From the NCBI RefSeq assembly GCF_000282375.1, contig NZ_AKJK01000042.1, positions 124,001-188,000 of the forward strand: a DNA stretch of 64,000 bases, read 5' to 3'. The DNA comes from Pseudomonas sp. GM50 (GTDB lineage: Bacteria; Pseudomonadota; Gammaproteobacteria; Pseudomonadales; Pseudomonadaceae). Positions 35,040 to 44,468 of this stretch are shown here, piece by piece. The stretch's first letter is position 1. Each line of letters starts with the position of its first letter. The notes under the pieces are model-generated. The model was given only the letters and a program-made list of their open reading frames with translations, had not been told where the DNA came from and searched no databases. The translations under genes were made by a program, and so were the position numbers.

Positions 35040-35801
35040 CTACTTATCGTCAGCTTTGCCCGGAACATTAGCGGTTTCGGCACTTGTGCCTTCAACTTCT
35101 TCTTTCATGCGCTTGAGGCCCAGGTGACGCACGTCGGTGCCGCGCACCAGGTAAATCACCAGTTCCGAGATATTGCGCGCATGGTCGCCGATCCGCTCCA
35201 GGGAACGCAGTACCCAGATAATGCTCAAGACCCGCGAGATAGAGCGCGGGTCTTCCATCATGTAGGTGGCAAGTTCACGCAGCGCGGTCTTGTATTCGCG
35301 ATCGATGATCTTGTCGTACTGCGCCACCGACAACGCCAGGTCGGCGTCGAAGCGGGCAAACGCGTCCAGGGCATCGCGAACCATGTTGCGCACTTGGTCA
35401 CCGATGTGGCGAACCTCGACGTAACCGCGTGGGGCTTCGCCTTCTTCGCACAACTGAATGGCACGACGGGCGATCTTGGTGGCTTCATCACCAATGCGCT
35501 CCAGGTCGATCACCGACTTGGAGATGCTGATGATCAGACGCAAGTCCGACGCCGCCGGCTGACGACGGGCCAGGATGCGCAGGCATTCTTCGTCGATGTT
35601 GCGTTCCATCTGGTTGATCTGGTCGTCGATCTCGCGCACTTGCTGGGCCAGGCCGGAGTCGGCCTCGATCAGCGCGGTGACCGCGTCGTTGACCTGCTTC
35701 TCGACCAGCCCGCCCATGGCCAGGAGGTGGCTGCGAACTTCCTCCAGCTCAGCGTTGAACTGCGCGGAGATGTGATGGGTAAGGCCTTCTTTACTAATCA
35801 T
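35040..35801 (-). CDS. phoU: Phosphate signalling protein PhoU
   Basis: PhoU links the Pst transporter to PhoR and keeps the Pho regulon off in high phosphate. The 253-aa all-helical protein begins MISKEGLTHHISAQFNAELEEV and has two PhoU repeats with the E-x-x-x-D metal motifs (M-E-R-N-I-D-E-E-C near 85 and L-E-R-I-G-D-E-A near 130, R-S-L-E-R-I-G-D-H-A near 205). Last gene of the pst operon, 71 bp after pstB. Confidence 0.97.
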   Translation of the reverse strand: MISKEGLTHHISAQFNAELEEVRSHLLAMGGLVEKQVNDAVTALIEADSGLAQQVREIDDQINQMERNIDEECLRILARRQPAASDLRLIISISKSVIDLERIGDEATKIARRAIQLCEEGEAPRGYVEVRHIGDQVRNMVRDALDAFARFDADLALSVAQYDKIIDREYKTALRELATYMMEDPRSISRVLSIIWVLRSLERIGDHARNISELVIYLVRGTDVRHLGLKRMKEEVEGTSAETANVPGKADDK

Positions 35802-35872
35802 GTTGGCGTCCTTGGAGCGTCCGGTAAGGTGCGGTGGACCGCAGCGTCAGTTCAGTGAGCAACAACCGCTTG

Positions 35873-36706
35873 CTAGCCGTAACGACCGGTAATGTAGTCT
35901 TCGGTCTGCTTCTTCGCCGGATTGGTGAACAGAGTATCGGTGTCGCCGAATTCCACCAGTTTGCCCATGTACATGAACGCCGTGTAGTCGGAAACCCGCG
36001 CGGCCTGTTGCATGTTGTGGGTCACGATAACAATGGTGAACTTGGATTTCAGTTCGTAGATCAGCTCTTCGACTTTCAGCGTGGAGATCGGGTCGAGTGC
36101 CGAGCACGGTTCGTCGAGCAGCAGCACTTCCGGCTCCACGGCGATGGTGCGGGCAATCACCAGACGTTGCTGCTGACCACCGGACAGGCCAAGTGCCGAC
36201 TCGTGCAGACGGTCTTTGACCTCATCCCACAGCGCCGCACCTTTCAACGCCCACTCGACGGCTTCGTCGAGAATGCGTTTCTTGTTGATGCCCTGGATGC
36301 GCAGACCGTAAACCACGTTTTCGTAGATGGTTTTCGGGAACGGGTTCGGCTTCTGGAACACCATGCCGACCCGGCGACGCAGCTCGGCCACGTCCTCGCC
36401 CTTGCGGTAGATGTTGTTGCCATAGAGGTTGATCGCGCCTTCGACGCGGCAGCCGTCCACCAGGTCGTTCATGCGGTTGAAGGTGCGCAGCAGCGTGGAC
36501 TTGCCGCAGCCGGACGGGCCGATGAAGGCCGTCACGCGCTGTTTCGGGATGTTCATGCTGACGTCGAACAGCGCTTGTTTGTCGCCGTAGAACAGGCTCA
36601 GGCCCGGCACTTCGATGGCCACGGTTTCCTGCTCGAGGCTCAGGCTCTGTTTGTCGCGGCCCAAGGCCGACATGTTGATGCCGTGAGTGTGTGCTTCGTG
36701 CTGCAT
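35873..36706 (-). CDS. pstB: Phosphate ABC transporter ATPase PstB
   Basis: PstB powers phosphate import. The 277-aa protein has Walker [10 protein letters not shown], the Q-loop in [10 protein letters not shown], the signature L-S-G-G-Q-Q-Q-R, Walker [14 protein letters not shown] and the H-loop V-T-H-N-M-Q-Q. A 20-residue N-terminal extension precedes the ABC domain, as in other pseudomonads. A REP pair separates it from pstA. Confidence 0.97.
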   Translation of the reverse strand: MQHEAHTHGINMSALGRDKQSLSLEQETVAIEVPGLSLFYGDKQALFDVSMNIPKQRVTAFIGPSGCGKSTLLRTFNRMNDLVDGCRVEGAINLYGNNIYRKGEDVAELRRRVGMVFQKPNPFPKTIYENVVYGLRIQGINKKRILDEAVEWALKGAALWDEVKDRLHESALGLSGGQQQRLVIARTIAVEPEVLLLDEPCSALDPISTLKVEELIYELKSKFTIVIVTHNMQQAARVSDYTAFMYMGKLVEFGDTDTLFTNPAKKQTEDYITGRYG

Positions 36707-36783
36707 GGGAGGCTCCCTGTGCTAACAAATTCGGTTCAGTGAGCCGCTGGCCTCACAAGATTGGGCCAGCGGTGTCGCCGTTC

Positions 36784-36851
36784 TGTAGGAGCCAGGCTTG
36801 CCGGCGAAGGCGTCCTTGAAATCGCCTTCGCCGGCAAGCCTGGCTCCTACA
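36784..36851. repeat. REP inverted pair (REPIN) inside the pst operon
   Basis: TGTAGGAGCCAGGCTTGCCG and its reverse complement flank a 15-bp spacer between the pstA stop and the pstB start. It is a distinct arm variant (CCAGGCTTGCCGGCGAAG). Within an operon it may shape relative mRNA stability. Confidence 0.88.
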
Positions 36852-36865
36852 GGGAGCGGCGGTAA

Positions 36866-38536
36866 TCAGCTATCCAGTGCTTTGTATTTTTCGCGCAGAT
36901 GGTTACGGATATAAACCGCCGACAAGTTGAGCGTGGCGATCACCAGCACCAGCAGCAGCGCCGTGGCGTACACCAGCGGCCGCGCGGCTTCGACGTTCGG
37001 GCTCTGGAAGCCGACGTCATAAATGTGGAAGCCCAAGTGCATGATCTTCTGGTCCAGGTGCAAGTACGGGTAGTTGCCATCCAGCGGCAGCGACGGCGCC
37101 AGTTTCACCACACCCACCAGCATCAGCGGCGCCACTTCGCCGGCGGCACGGGCCACGGCGAGGATCATGCCGGTCATCATCGCCGGGCTGGCCATCGGCA
37201 GCACGATCTTCCACAAGGTTTCGGCCTTGGTCGCGCCGAGGGCCAACGAGCCTTCACGCACGGTGCGAGGAATCCGCGCCAGGCCTTCTTCGGTGGCCAC
37301 GATCACCACCGGCACAGCCAGCAGCGCCAGGGTCAGCGAGGCCCAAAGCAGGCCCGGCGTACCGAAGGTCGGCGCCGGCAGTGCTTCAGGGAAGAACAAC
37401 CGGTCGACCGAACCGCCGAGCACGTAGACGAAGAAGCCCAGACCGAACACGCCGTAAACGATGGCCGGAACACCCGCCAGGTTGTTCACCGCGATGCGGA
37501 TCAAGCGAGTCATCGGCCCCTGACGTGCATATTCACGCAGGTAGACCGCCGCCAGCACGCCGAACGGCGTCACGATCATCGCCATGATCAGGGTCATCAT
37601 CACAGTGCCGAAAATCGCCGGGAAAATCCCGCCTTCGGTGTTGGCTTCACGCGGGTCGTCACTGAGGAATTCCCAGACCTTGCTGAAGTAGAAGCCGATC
37701 TTGGTGAAGGTGCCCATCGCGTTCGGCTGGTAGGCGTGAACCACTTTACCGATACCTATTTCGACTTCTTTGCCGTTCGCGTCGCGAGCGGTCAGGCTGT
37801 CGCGGTTGAACTGAGCGTGCAGATCATTCAGGCGCGTTTCGATTTCCTGATAACGGGCATTCAGCTCGGCGCGCTCGGACTCCAGGTCCGCTTGAGCGGC
37901 CGCGTCGAGATGGCCGGCCAGTTCCAGTTTGCGACCCTGCAGACGGATACGCTCGAGACCGGCGTTGATCGCGCCGATGTCGACCTTTTCCAGGGTCTTG
38001 AGCTGTGCGGCGAGCTGGTTGACACGATCGACACGCGCCTGCAACTCAGGCCATGCGGCCTCGCCTTCAGCGATGACCTTGCCGTCCTGTTTGACGTTGA
38101 CCAGGTAGCCATAGAAGTTGCCCCACTCGCGACGCTCGATGGCCATCAGCTCAGGCGGGGTTTTCTGATTGGTCAGCCACTCGCCGACAATCCAGGTGAA
38201 GTCGGTGCCGTTCAGATCACGGTTGCCGACCTTGATCAGCTCGCGGGTCATAAACTCCGGGCCCTGATCGGGCACCGGCAGGCCAGCGCTTTTCAGGCGC
38301 TCGCGTGGCACTTCTTCCTTCTGCACCACTTCGCCGATGACGAGGTGGTTGGCCTGGCCCGGCACGTCGTAACTGGCGTGGATCAGGTCCGCCGGCCAGA
38401 AGTGACCCAGACCGCGCACGGCAATCACCGCCAGCAGGCCAATGGTCATGATGACCGCAATGGACACCGCGCCACCGCTGATCCAGACGCCGGGGGCGCC
38501 GCTCTTGAACCATCCATTCAGGGAGTTCTGTTTCAC
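36866..38536 (-). CDS. pstA: Phosphate ABC transporter permease PstA
   Basis: A 556-aa inner-membrane permease. One hydrophobic segment near residue 25, a long soluble domain with a coiled-coil-like stretch (about residues 60-300), then the usual permease core of five or six transmembrane segments. The core has the coupling loop E-E-G-L-A-R-I-P-R-T-V-R-E-G-S-L-A-L-G-A near 440 that contacts PstB. The extended soluble part is characteristic of the Pseudomonas version and makes the protein longer than E. coli PstA. Starts 15 bp after pstC. Confidence 0.95.
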   Translation of the reverse strand: MKQNSLNGWFKSGAPGVWISGGAVSIAVIMTIGLLAVIAVRGLGHFWPADLIHASYDVPGQANHLVIGEVVQKEEVPRERLKSAGLPVPDQGPEFMTRELIKVGNRDLNGTDFTWIVGEWLTNQKTPPELMAIERREWGNFYGYLVNVKQDGKVIAEGEAAWPELQARVDRVNQLAAQLKTLEKVDIGAINAGLERIRLQGRKLELAGHLDAAAQADLESERAELNARYQEIETRLNDLHAQFNRDSLTARDANGKEVEIGIGKVVHAYQPNAMGTFTKIGFYFSKVWEFLSDDPREANTEGGIFPAIFGTVMMTLIMAMIVTPFGVLAAVYLREYARQGPMTRLIRIAVNNLAGVPAIVYGVFGLGFFVYVLGGSVDRLFFPEALPAPTFGTPGLLWASLTLALLAVPVVIVATEEGLARIPRTVREGSLALGATKAETLWKIVLPMASPAMMTGMILAVARAAGEVAPLMLVGVVKLAPSLPLDGNYPYLHLDQKIMHLGFHIYDVGFQSPNVEAARPLVYATALLLVLVIATLNLSAVYIRNHLREKYKALDS

Positions 38537-38551
38537 AGACTTCTACCTTTC

Positions 38552-40834
38552 TTAAAGCGACGAGTATTTCTTGCGCAGACGCTGACGAATCAGTTCCGCG
38601 AGGGTGTTCATGATGAAGGTGAACAACAGCAGCACCAGCGCCGAGAGGAACAGCACGCGGTAGTGGCTGCCGCCGACTTCCGATTCGGGCATTTCCACAG
38701 CAACGTTGGCCGCCAGGGTGCGCAGGCCTTCGAACAGGTTCATTTCCATGACCGGGGTGTTACCGGTGGCCATCAGCACGATCATGGTTTCACCGACCGC
38801 ACGGCCCATGCCGATCATCAGCGCCGAGAAGATGCCCGGGCTGGCGGTGAGGATCACCACGCGGGTCATGGTCTGCCACGGTGTGGCACCGAGAGCCAGG
38901 GAGCCCAGGGTCAGGCCGCGAGGCACGCTGAACACGGCATCTTCGGCGATGGAGTAGATGTTCGGAATCACCGCGAAGCCCATGGCCAGACCAACCACCA
39001 AGGCGTTGCGCTGGTCGTAGGTGATACCCAGATCGTGGGAGATCCACATGCGCATGTCGCCGCCGAAGAACCAGGTTTCCATGTACGGGCTCATGTACAG
39101 CGACAGCCAGCCCACAAACAGAATCACCGGGATCAGGATTGCGCTTTCCCAGCCGTCCGGCACTTTCAGGCGGATGGACTCAGGCAGGCGACTGAAGACG
39201 AAACCCGCCACCAGAATGCCGATCGGCAGCAGCATCAGCAGGCTGAAGATGCCGGGCAAATGCCCTTCCACATACGGCGCCAGGAACAGGCCGGCGAAGA
39301 AACCGAGGATCACCGTCGGCATCGCTTCCATCAACTCGATCACCGGTTTGACTTTGCGACGCATGCCCGGAGCCATGAAGTACGCGGTGTAGATCGCCGC
39401 GGCGACGGCCAGTGGCGCGGCCAGCAGCATCGCGTAGAACGCAGCTTTCAGGGTACCGAAGGTCAACGGCGAGAGGCTCAGCTTGGGTTCGAAGTCGGTG
39501 TTGGCCGCGGTCGATTGCCAGACGTATTTAGGCTCGTCGTAGTTCTCGTACCAGACCTTGCTCCACAACGCGCTCCACGAGACTTCCGGGTGCGGGTTGT
39601 CGAGCAGCAATGGTTGCAGCTTGCCGCCCTGTTCCACGATCACGCGGTTGGCCCGTGGCGACAGGCCGAACAGGCCTTGGCCGTCGACCACCTGATCCAC
39701 CAGCAAAGTGCGGTGGGCGGTGCTGTGGAACACGCCGAGCTTGCCGGACGCGTCGAGGGCAACGAAGCCTTTACGACGTTCTTCGGCGGTGATTTCAACG
39801 ATCGGCGCAGTGCCCATCTGGAAGGTACGAATCTGCTTCAGACGCAGCTCGCCATCCGGGTCGCGGGCCATGAACCACTGGGCGAGACCACCCTTGGAGT
39901 TGCCGACGATCAGCGAGATGCCGCCCAGCAATTGAGTGCTGGCGGTCACTTCGGCATTGCCATCTTCGAGCAACTTGTAGCGCCCGTTGAGGCTCTTGTC
40001 GCGCAGGCTGAAGACGTCGGCCTGAGCGCGGCCATTGACCACGTACAACCACTGCTGACGCGGGTCGACGAAGATGTTCTTCACCGGCTCGGTCATTTGC
40101 GGCAGTTCGATGCGTTTCTGCTCGTTGGTGACTTCGCCGGTCATCATGTTTTCTTCGCTGGTCAGCGACATCACATGCAACTGCGCACCGGTGGAGCCGG
40201 CCAGCATCAGGGTCGAATCGGTAGCGTTGAGGCTGACGTGCTCCAGAGCACCACCCGCCTCATTCAGCGCGACCGGCGTTTCACCGTACGGGTACTCGAT
40301 GGCCGGCGAGATGGTTTTCTTGCCTTCCGGGTAGCTGACTTTATAGGTGTGACGGAACACCAGGACCTGACCGTTGGACAAACCCACCGCGACCAATGGA
40401 TGACCGGGTTGGTCTTCACCGATGGAGGTCACGCTGGTGCCGGCCGGAATCGGCAGGTCGACGCGGCGCAGTTCGGCGCCGGTATCGATATCAAAGAACA
40501 ATGCCTGGCCCTTGTCGGAAACCCGCATGGCGACCTGGTTCTGTTCTTCGAGGGAGATCATCAGCGGCTTGCCGGCGTCTTGCATCCAGGCGGGTGTGAT
40601 GGCGTCTTTGGCGGTCAGGTCGGCACCCTGGAACAGCGGCGCGACGACATAACCGAGGAAGAAAAAGATCAGGGTGATCGCGCCAAGAACGGCGAGGCCG
40701 CCGACGAGGACGTACCAGCGGGTCAGGCGATCTTTCAGCGCACGAATACGGCGCTTGCGTTGCAGCTCAGGCGTATTGAAGTCAATTCGCTTGGGGGGAT
40801 TTGTAGTCATGGTGGAGTTGGCCAGATCATTCAT
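38552..40834 (-). CDS. pstC: Phosphate ABC transporter permease PstC
   Basis: A 760-aa permease partner of PstA. A transmembrane segment near residue 50 is followed by a large beta-rich periplasmic domain (about 75-400) and then the permease core with the coupling loop S-I-A-E-D-A-V-F-S-V-P-R-G-L-T-L-G-S-L-A-L-G-A near 635. E. coli PstC is much shorter, so the extra domain is the Pseudomonas form. The ATG at 40834 (MNDLANS) lies 7 bp after AGGGTG; a GTG two codons earlier is less well placed. Confidence 0.93.
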   Translation of the reverse strand: MNDLANSTMTTNPPKRIDFNTPELQRKRRIRALKDRLTRWYVLVGGLAVLGAITLIFFFLGYVVAPLFQGADLTAKDAITPAWMQDAGKPLMISLEEQNQVAMRVSDKGQALFFDIDTGAELRRVDLPIPAGTSVTSIGEDQPGHPLVAVGLSNGQVLVFRHTYKVSYPEGKKTISPAIEYPYGETPVALNEAGGALEHVSLNATDSTLMLAGSTGAQLHVMSLTSEENMMTGEVTNEQKRIELPQMTEPVKNIFVDPRQQWLYVVNGRAQADVFSLRDKSLNGRYKLLEDGNAEVTASTQLLGGISLIVGNSKGGLAQWFMARDPDGELRLKQIRTFQMGTAPIVEITAEERRKGFVALDASGKLGVFHSTAHRTLLVDQVVDGQGLFGLSPRANRVIVEQGGKLQPLLLDNPHPEVSWSALWSKVWYENYDEPKYVWQSTAANTDFEPKLSLSPLTFGTLKAAFYAMLLAAPLAVAAAIYTAYFMAPGMRRKVKPVIELMEAMPTVILGFFAGLFLAPYVEGHLPGIFSLLMLLPIGILVAGFVFSRLPESIRLKVPDGWESAILIPVILFVGWLSLYMSPYMETWFFGGDMRMWISHDLGITYDQRNALVVGLAMGFAVIPNIYSIAEDAVFSVPRGLTLGSLALGATPWQTMTRVVILTASPGIFSALMIGMGRAVGETMIVLMATGNTPVMEMNLFEGLRTLAANVAVEMPESEVGGSHYRVLFLSALVLLLFTFIMNTLAELIRQRLRKKYSSL

Positions 40835-40952
40835 GCGCACACCCTAGCGATCCTGTATGACAGAAAGATGACAATGCAGTGACGCAACAAATCCGCCGCC
40901 AGCGGGAACTGGCAGTGGATCGGAAATTTGGGGGCCGGTATTTACCGGCATT

Positions 40953-41044
40953 TGTAGGAGCGAGGCTTGCCCGCGAAGGGGTCGTTACATTCAACATCAA
41001 TGTTGACTGACCCACCGCTTTCGCGGGCAAGCCTCGCTCCTACA
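40953..41044. repeat. REP inverted pair (REPIN) between pstC and pstS
   Basis: TGTAGGAGCGAGGCTTGCCC and its reverse complement flank a 40-bp spacer. It follows the pstS end and precedes pstC in the transcript. Confidence 0.9.
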
Positions 41045-41046
41045 CA

Positions 41047-41068
41047 GGTCCGGGGGTTAGCCCGGACC
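41047..41068 (-). terminator. GC-rich stem-loop just after pstS
   Basis: GGTCCGGG (41047-41054) and CCCGGACC (41061-41068) form a perfect 8-bp stem with a 6-base loop 8 bp beyond the pstS stop. No T-tract follows on the minus strand. It is more likely an mRNA-stabilising or attenuating hairpin that gives pstS more message than pstCAB than a full terminator. Confidence 0.55.
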
Positions 41069-41075
41069 TAGGGTT

Positions 41076-42074
41076 TTACTTTTTTGCGACGTTGCCGCCT
41101 TCTTGCAGACCCAGGTCAGCCAGTGCTTTTGCAGCAACCTTGGCTGGCAGCGGGATGTAGCCGTCTTTCACAACCACTTCCTGACCCTGTTTGGACAGAA
41201 TCAGTTTCACGAACTCGGCTTCCAGCGGGGCCAGAGGCTTGTTCGGGGCCTTGTTGACGTACACGTAGAGGAAACGCGACAGAGGATACTTGCCGTTCAG
41301 GGCGTTCTCTTCGGTGTCTTCGATGAACTCAGTGGTGCCTTTCTTGGCCAGGGCCACGGTTTTCACGCTGGCGGTCTTGTAGCCGATGCCCGAGTAACCG
41401 ACGCCGTTCAGCGAGGAGCTGATCGACTGCACGACCGAAGCCGAGCCTGGTTGTTCGTTGACGTTTGGCTTGTAGTCGCCTTTGCACAGGGCTTCTTCTT
41501 TGAAGTAGCCATAAGTGCCGGATACCGAGTTACGACCGAACAGCTGCACTGGCTTGTTGGCCAAGTCGCCGGTCACACCAAGGTCGCCCCAGGTTTTCAC
41601 GTCAGTTTTGGCGCCACACAGACGAGTCGAGGAGAAGATTGCGTCGACTTGTTCCATGGTCAAGTGCTGGATCGGGTTGTCTTTGTGTACGAACACAGCC
41701 AGGGCGTCCACGGCAACCGGGATAGCGGTTGGCTTGTAGCCGTACTTCTGCTCGAAGGCAGCCAGTTCGGTGTCCTTCATCTTGCGGCTCATCGGGCCCA
41801 GGTTAGAGGTGCCTTCAGTCAGCGCAGGTGGCGCAGTGGCGGAGCCAGCGGCCTGAATCTGGATGTTTACGTTCGGGTATTCTTTTTTGTAGTTCTCAGC
41901 CCACAGGGTCATGAGGTTGGCCAGGGTATCGGAGCCGACGCTGGACAGGTTGCCCGACACACCAGTGGTCTTGGTGTAGCTCGGGATCGACGGGTCAACA
42001 GCGGCAACCGCGTTGGCAGTCGCAACGCCAGCAGCGACAAAAGTCATTGCCGCCATCAAACGCTTCAGTTTCAT
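41076..42074 (-). CDS. pstS: Phosphate-binding protein PstS
   Basis: The periplasmic phosphate-binding subunit. The 332-aa protein has a signal peptide ([16 protein letters not shown], cleavage near ANAVAA), S-S-V-G-S-D-T-L near residue 47, G-S-A-T-A-P-P-A-L and the N-L-G-P-M-S-R-K-M segment, and G-R-N-S-V-S-G-T-Y near 190, all phosphate-contacting positions in the family. It leads the pst operon and has a Pho box upstream. Confidence 0.96.
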   Translation of the reverse strand: MKLKRLMAAMTFVAAGVATANAVAAVDPSIPSYTKTTGVSGNLSSVGSDTLANLMTLWAENYKKEYPNVNIQIQAAGSATAPPALTEGTSNLGPMSRKMKDTELAAFEQKYGYKPTAIPVAVDALAVFVHKDNPIQHLTMEQVDAIFSSTRLCGAKTDVKTWGDLGVTGDLANKPVQLFGRNSVSGTYGYFKEEALCKGDYKPNVNEQPGSASVVQSISSSLNGVGYSGIGYKTASVKTVALAKKGTTEFIEDTEENALNGKYPLSRFLYVYVNKAPNKPLAPLEAEFVKLILSKQGQEVVVKDGYIPLPAKVAAKALADLGLQEGGNVAKK

Positions 42075-42140
42075 GCCTTACTCCTAGCAGATAGGTGTGT
42101 TAAGTCGGGGCCAAGTATCAGCAGGCCGTGTGAACACTCT

Positions 42141-42168
42141 ATGGCTGAAATATGACAATTGGATGAAA
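42141..42168 (-). promoter_or_regulatory. Pho box ahead of pstS
   Basis: On the minus strand the units TTCAT, GTCAT and GCCAT recur at 11-bp spacing (within TTTCATCCAATTGTCATATT and the bases that follow). Three half sites of the CTGTCAT type in phase would bind PhoB. It lies about 70 bp before the pstS start. Confidence 0.65.
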
Positions 42169-42208
42169 GGCCAGCATTTGGTTTTACAAGATGATTCGCG
42201 TCGCCTTC

Positions 42209-42283
42209 ATCGCGAGCAGGCTCGCTCCCACAGGGGATCTGCGGTGAATACAGAACCAATGTGGGAGCGAGCCTGCTCGCGAT
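42209..42283. repeat. REP inverted pair (REPIN)
   Basis: ATCGCGAGCAGGCTCGCTCC at 42209 and its reverse complement ending at 42283, with a 27-bp spacer. Same arm subfamily as 4579 and 12818 but in the opposite inside-out order. Confidence 0.88.
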
Positions 42284-42314
42284 GGGGCCAGTGCAGTCGA
42301 TAAAAGAGGTCGGC

Positions 42315-43613
42315 TTAGCGCCCCTTCTTCCAGAGATACCCACCCACCAGAATCCCGACACCACAAATGATCGCCACATAATAGGCCGGCCCCATCGGGC
42401 TTTCCTTCAAGAGCAACGTCACCACCATCGGCGTCAGGCCACCGAAAATCGCGTAAGCCAGGTTGTAGGAAAACGACAACCCGCTGAACCGCACCACCGC
42501 CGGGAAGGCTTTGACCATCACGTACGGCACCGCACCGATAGTGCCGACCAGCAGACCGGTCAGGGCATACATCGGGAACAGCCAGTCGGGATGGTTGAAC
42601 AGGCTGTGATAGAACGTCCACGAACTGATCAGCAGCGCGGCGCTACCGAACACGAACACCCGGCCAGCGCCGAAGCGGTCAGCCAATGCACCGGAGGCCA
42701 CACAGCCCAGGCTCAGGAACACGATGGCCAGGCTGTTGGCCTGCAACGCGGTAGTCGGCGCGAAGTGGTAAACGGTTTGCAGCACGGTCGGGGTCATGAG
42801 AATGACCACGATGATGCCGGCGGACAGCAGCCAGGTCAGCAGCATGGAAATCAGAATCGCACCGCGATGGTCACGTAACACGGCGCGCAGCGGCACTTCC
42901 TCGGCCAGGGCCTTGCGCAATTGCAGCTCGGCGAACACCGGGGTTTCGTGGAGCCAGCGGCGCAGGTAGACCGAGAACAGGCCGAATACACCACCCAGCA
43001 GGAACGGGATCCGCCAGGCGTAATCCGAGACTTCAACCGGTGTGTAAATGCTGTTGATCGCAGTGGCGACCAATGAGCCCAAAAGAATACCGGCGGTCAG
43101 ACCGCAGGTCAGCGTGCCGCAGGCATAACCGATGTGCCGCTGCGGCACGTGCTCGGAAACGAATACCCAAGCACCAGGCACCTCACCGCCGATCGCCGCG
43201 CCCTGGATCACCCGCATCAGCAGCAACAGGATCGGCGCCCACATACCTATCTGCGCATAAGTTGGCAGCAAACCCATGATCAGGGTCGGCACTGCCATCA
43301 TGAAAATGCTCAAGGTGAACATCTTCTTGCGCCCCAGCAGATCACCGAAGTGCGCCATGACGATGCCGCCCAGCGGCCGCGCCAGGTAGCCGGCGGCGAA
43401 GATGCCGAACGTCTGCATCAGGCGCAGCCACTCGGGCATGTCGGCGGGGAAGAACAGTTTGCCGACCACCGTGGCGAAGAACACAAAGATGATGAAGTCG
43501 TAAAACTCCAGCGCGCCGCCCAAGGCAGACAGCGATAACGTCTTATAGTCGTTGCGGGTCAGCGGACGTGTGGATTGGGTAGGCTGCGCGATGCTCGAGG
43601 GCGCTGTGGTCAT
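42315..43613 (-). CDS. MFS transporter of the metabolite:H+ symporter (MHS) type
   Basis: A 432-aa protein with 12 predicted transmembrane segments. It begins MTTAPSSIAQ and has the MHS signature A-L-G-G-A-L-E-F-Y-D-F near residue 35, the loop 2-3 motif H-F-G-D-L-L-G-R-K-K near 85 and R-V-I-Q-G-A-A-I-G-G-E near 125. Family members import organic acids or osmolytes with protons; the substrate cannot be read from sequence. The ATG at 43613 was chosen; the frame is open much further upstream through what looks like promoter DNA. Confidence 0.9.
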   Translation of the reverse strand: MTTAPSSIAQPTQSTRPLTRNDYKTLSLSALGGALEFYDFIIFVFFATVVGKLFFPADMPEWLRLMQTFGIFAAGYLARPLGGIVMAHFGDLLGRKKMFTLSIFMMAVPTLIMGLLPTYAQIGMWAPILLLLMRVIQGAAIGGEVPGAWVFVSEHVPQRHIGYACGTLTCGLTAGILLGSLVATAINSIYTPVEVSDYAWRIPFLLGGVFGLFSVYLRRWLHETPVFAELQLRKALAEEVPLRAVLRDHRGAILISMLLTWLLSAGIIVVILMTPTVLQTVYHFAPTTALQANSLAIVFLSLGCVASGALADRFGAGRVFVFGSAALLISSWTFYHSLFNHPDWLFPMYALTGLLVGTIGAVPYVMVKAFPAVVRFSGLSFSYNLAYAIFGGLTPMVVTLLLKESPMGPAYYVAIICGVGILVGGYLWKKGR

Positions 43614-43977
43614 GGCAAGGGCTTCTCTTATAGTCGAATCTGCAACCTCAACAACGCTGGCGGAGGCTTGGGCAGGTTCGGCACGATAGCAAATTGTTCG
43701 AAAAAGCACATAGAGGCGCATATTTGACGGTCGAAATGAGAACCGGACGGTCGTCTCGGAGTCTACCGATCGATATACTCCCAACATTGCAACGGCTTGT
43801 AAGGGGTTGCTGTGCGAAACCGTCGTTGGCATCCGTCAGCCGATTTCGCAGAGTTTCCCTTTAGGCGCCTTACGAAAAACGTGACGAACGTAGTATGTTC
43901 GGGGCTGAATCGTTTTTCCAAGACGGCTATTCACCCGCTACACCTACGAAGAGTCACGGGTCAGAGGCACCCCCGGC
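43614..43977. other. Intergenic region between divergent transporter and thioesterase genes
   Basis: About 360 bp with no supported gene, presumably holding two promoters. No recognisable operator or RNA element was seen. Confidence 0.5.
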
Positions 43978-44382
43978 ATGATAGAGCTCGAACAAGAAGA
44001 TCCAATCCCGCAAGGCGACCTGGCCCTGCAAATCACCGCGCTTCCACGCGAAACCAATGGCTTTGGCGATATTTTCGGCGGCTGGCTGGTGGCGCAGATG
44101 GATTTGGCCGGTACCGCAATGGCCAGCAAGGTTGCCGGTGGTCGCGTAGCCACCGTTGCGATCGATCGCATGGCGTTCCTGGTGCCGGTAGCGGTGGGTG
44201 CTCAGCTCTCCTTCTATACCCAGGCCCTGGAAATCGGCCGCAGCTCGATTCAGATGATGGTCGAAGTCTGGAGCGACGATCCACTGTCCAGCGAATGGCG
44301 TAAAGTCACCGAAGCCGTCTTCGTGTTCGTCGCCATCGACGGCAGCGGCCGCACTCGTTCGGTTCCGCCTAGAGCTCGTTAA
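43978..44382 (+). CDS. Acyl-CoA thioesterase (hotdog fold, YciA-like)
   Basis: A 134-aa single-hotdog protein. The N-G-F-G-D-I-F-G-G-W-L-V-A-Q-M-D motif near residue 26 contains the catalytic Asp, followed by A-T-V-A-I-D-R-M-A-F near 58 and E-A-V-F-V-F-V-A-I-D near 112. It hydrolyses acyl-CoA thioesters in the cytosol; chain-length preference is unknown. Ends about 90 bp before the mutarotase gene in the same direction. Confidence 0.88.
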   Translation: MIELEQEDPIPQGDLALQITALPRETNGFGDIFGGWLVAQMDLAGTAMASKVAGGRVATVAIDRMAFLVPVAVGAQLSFYTQALEIGRSSIQMMVEVWSDDPLSSEWRKVTEAVFVFVAIDGSGRTRSVPPRAR

Positions 44383-44468
44383 ACCAGAGCGGGTAAAAAA
44401 CGGTGCGTTAAACCCGGCGACCGTTTTGCGGTCCATTGCAGCCATTGTTCCTGATCGAGAGTTGCCCC

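Noticed and set aside
36899..40882. A 1327-codon open frame on the plus strand opposite pstA and pstC
   Set aside because: It is an antisense shadow produced by GC3-rich codon use. The minus strand carries complete PstA and PstC with conserved motifs, and the plus-strand product is rich in His, Arg and Gln with no domain.
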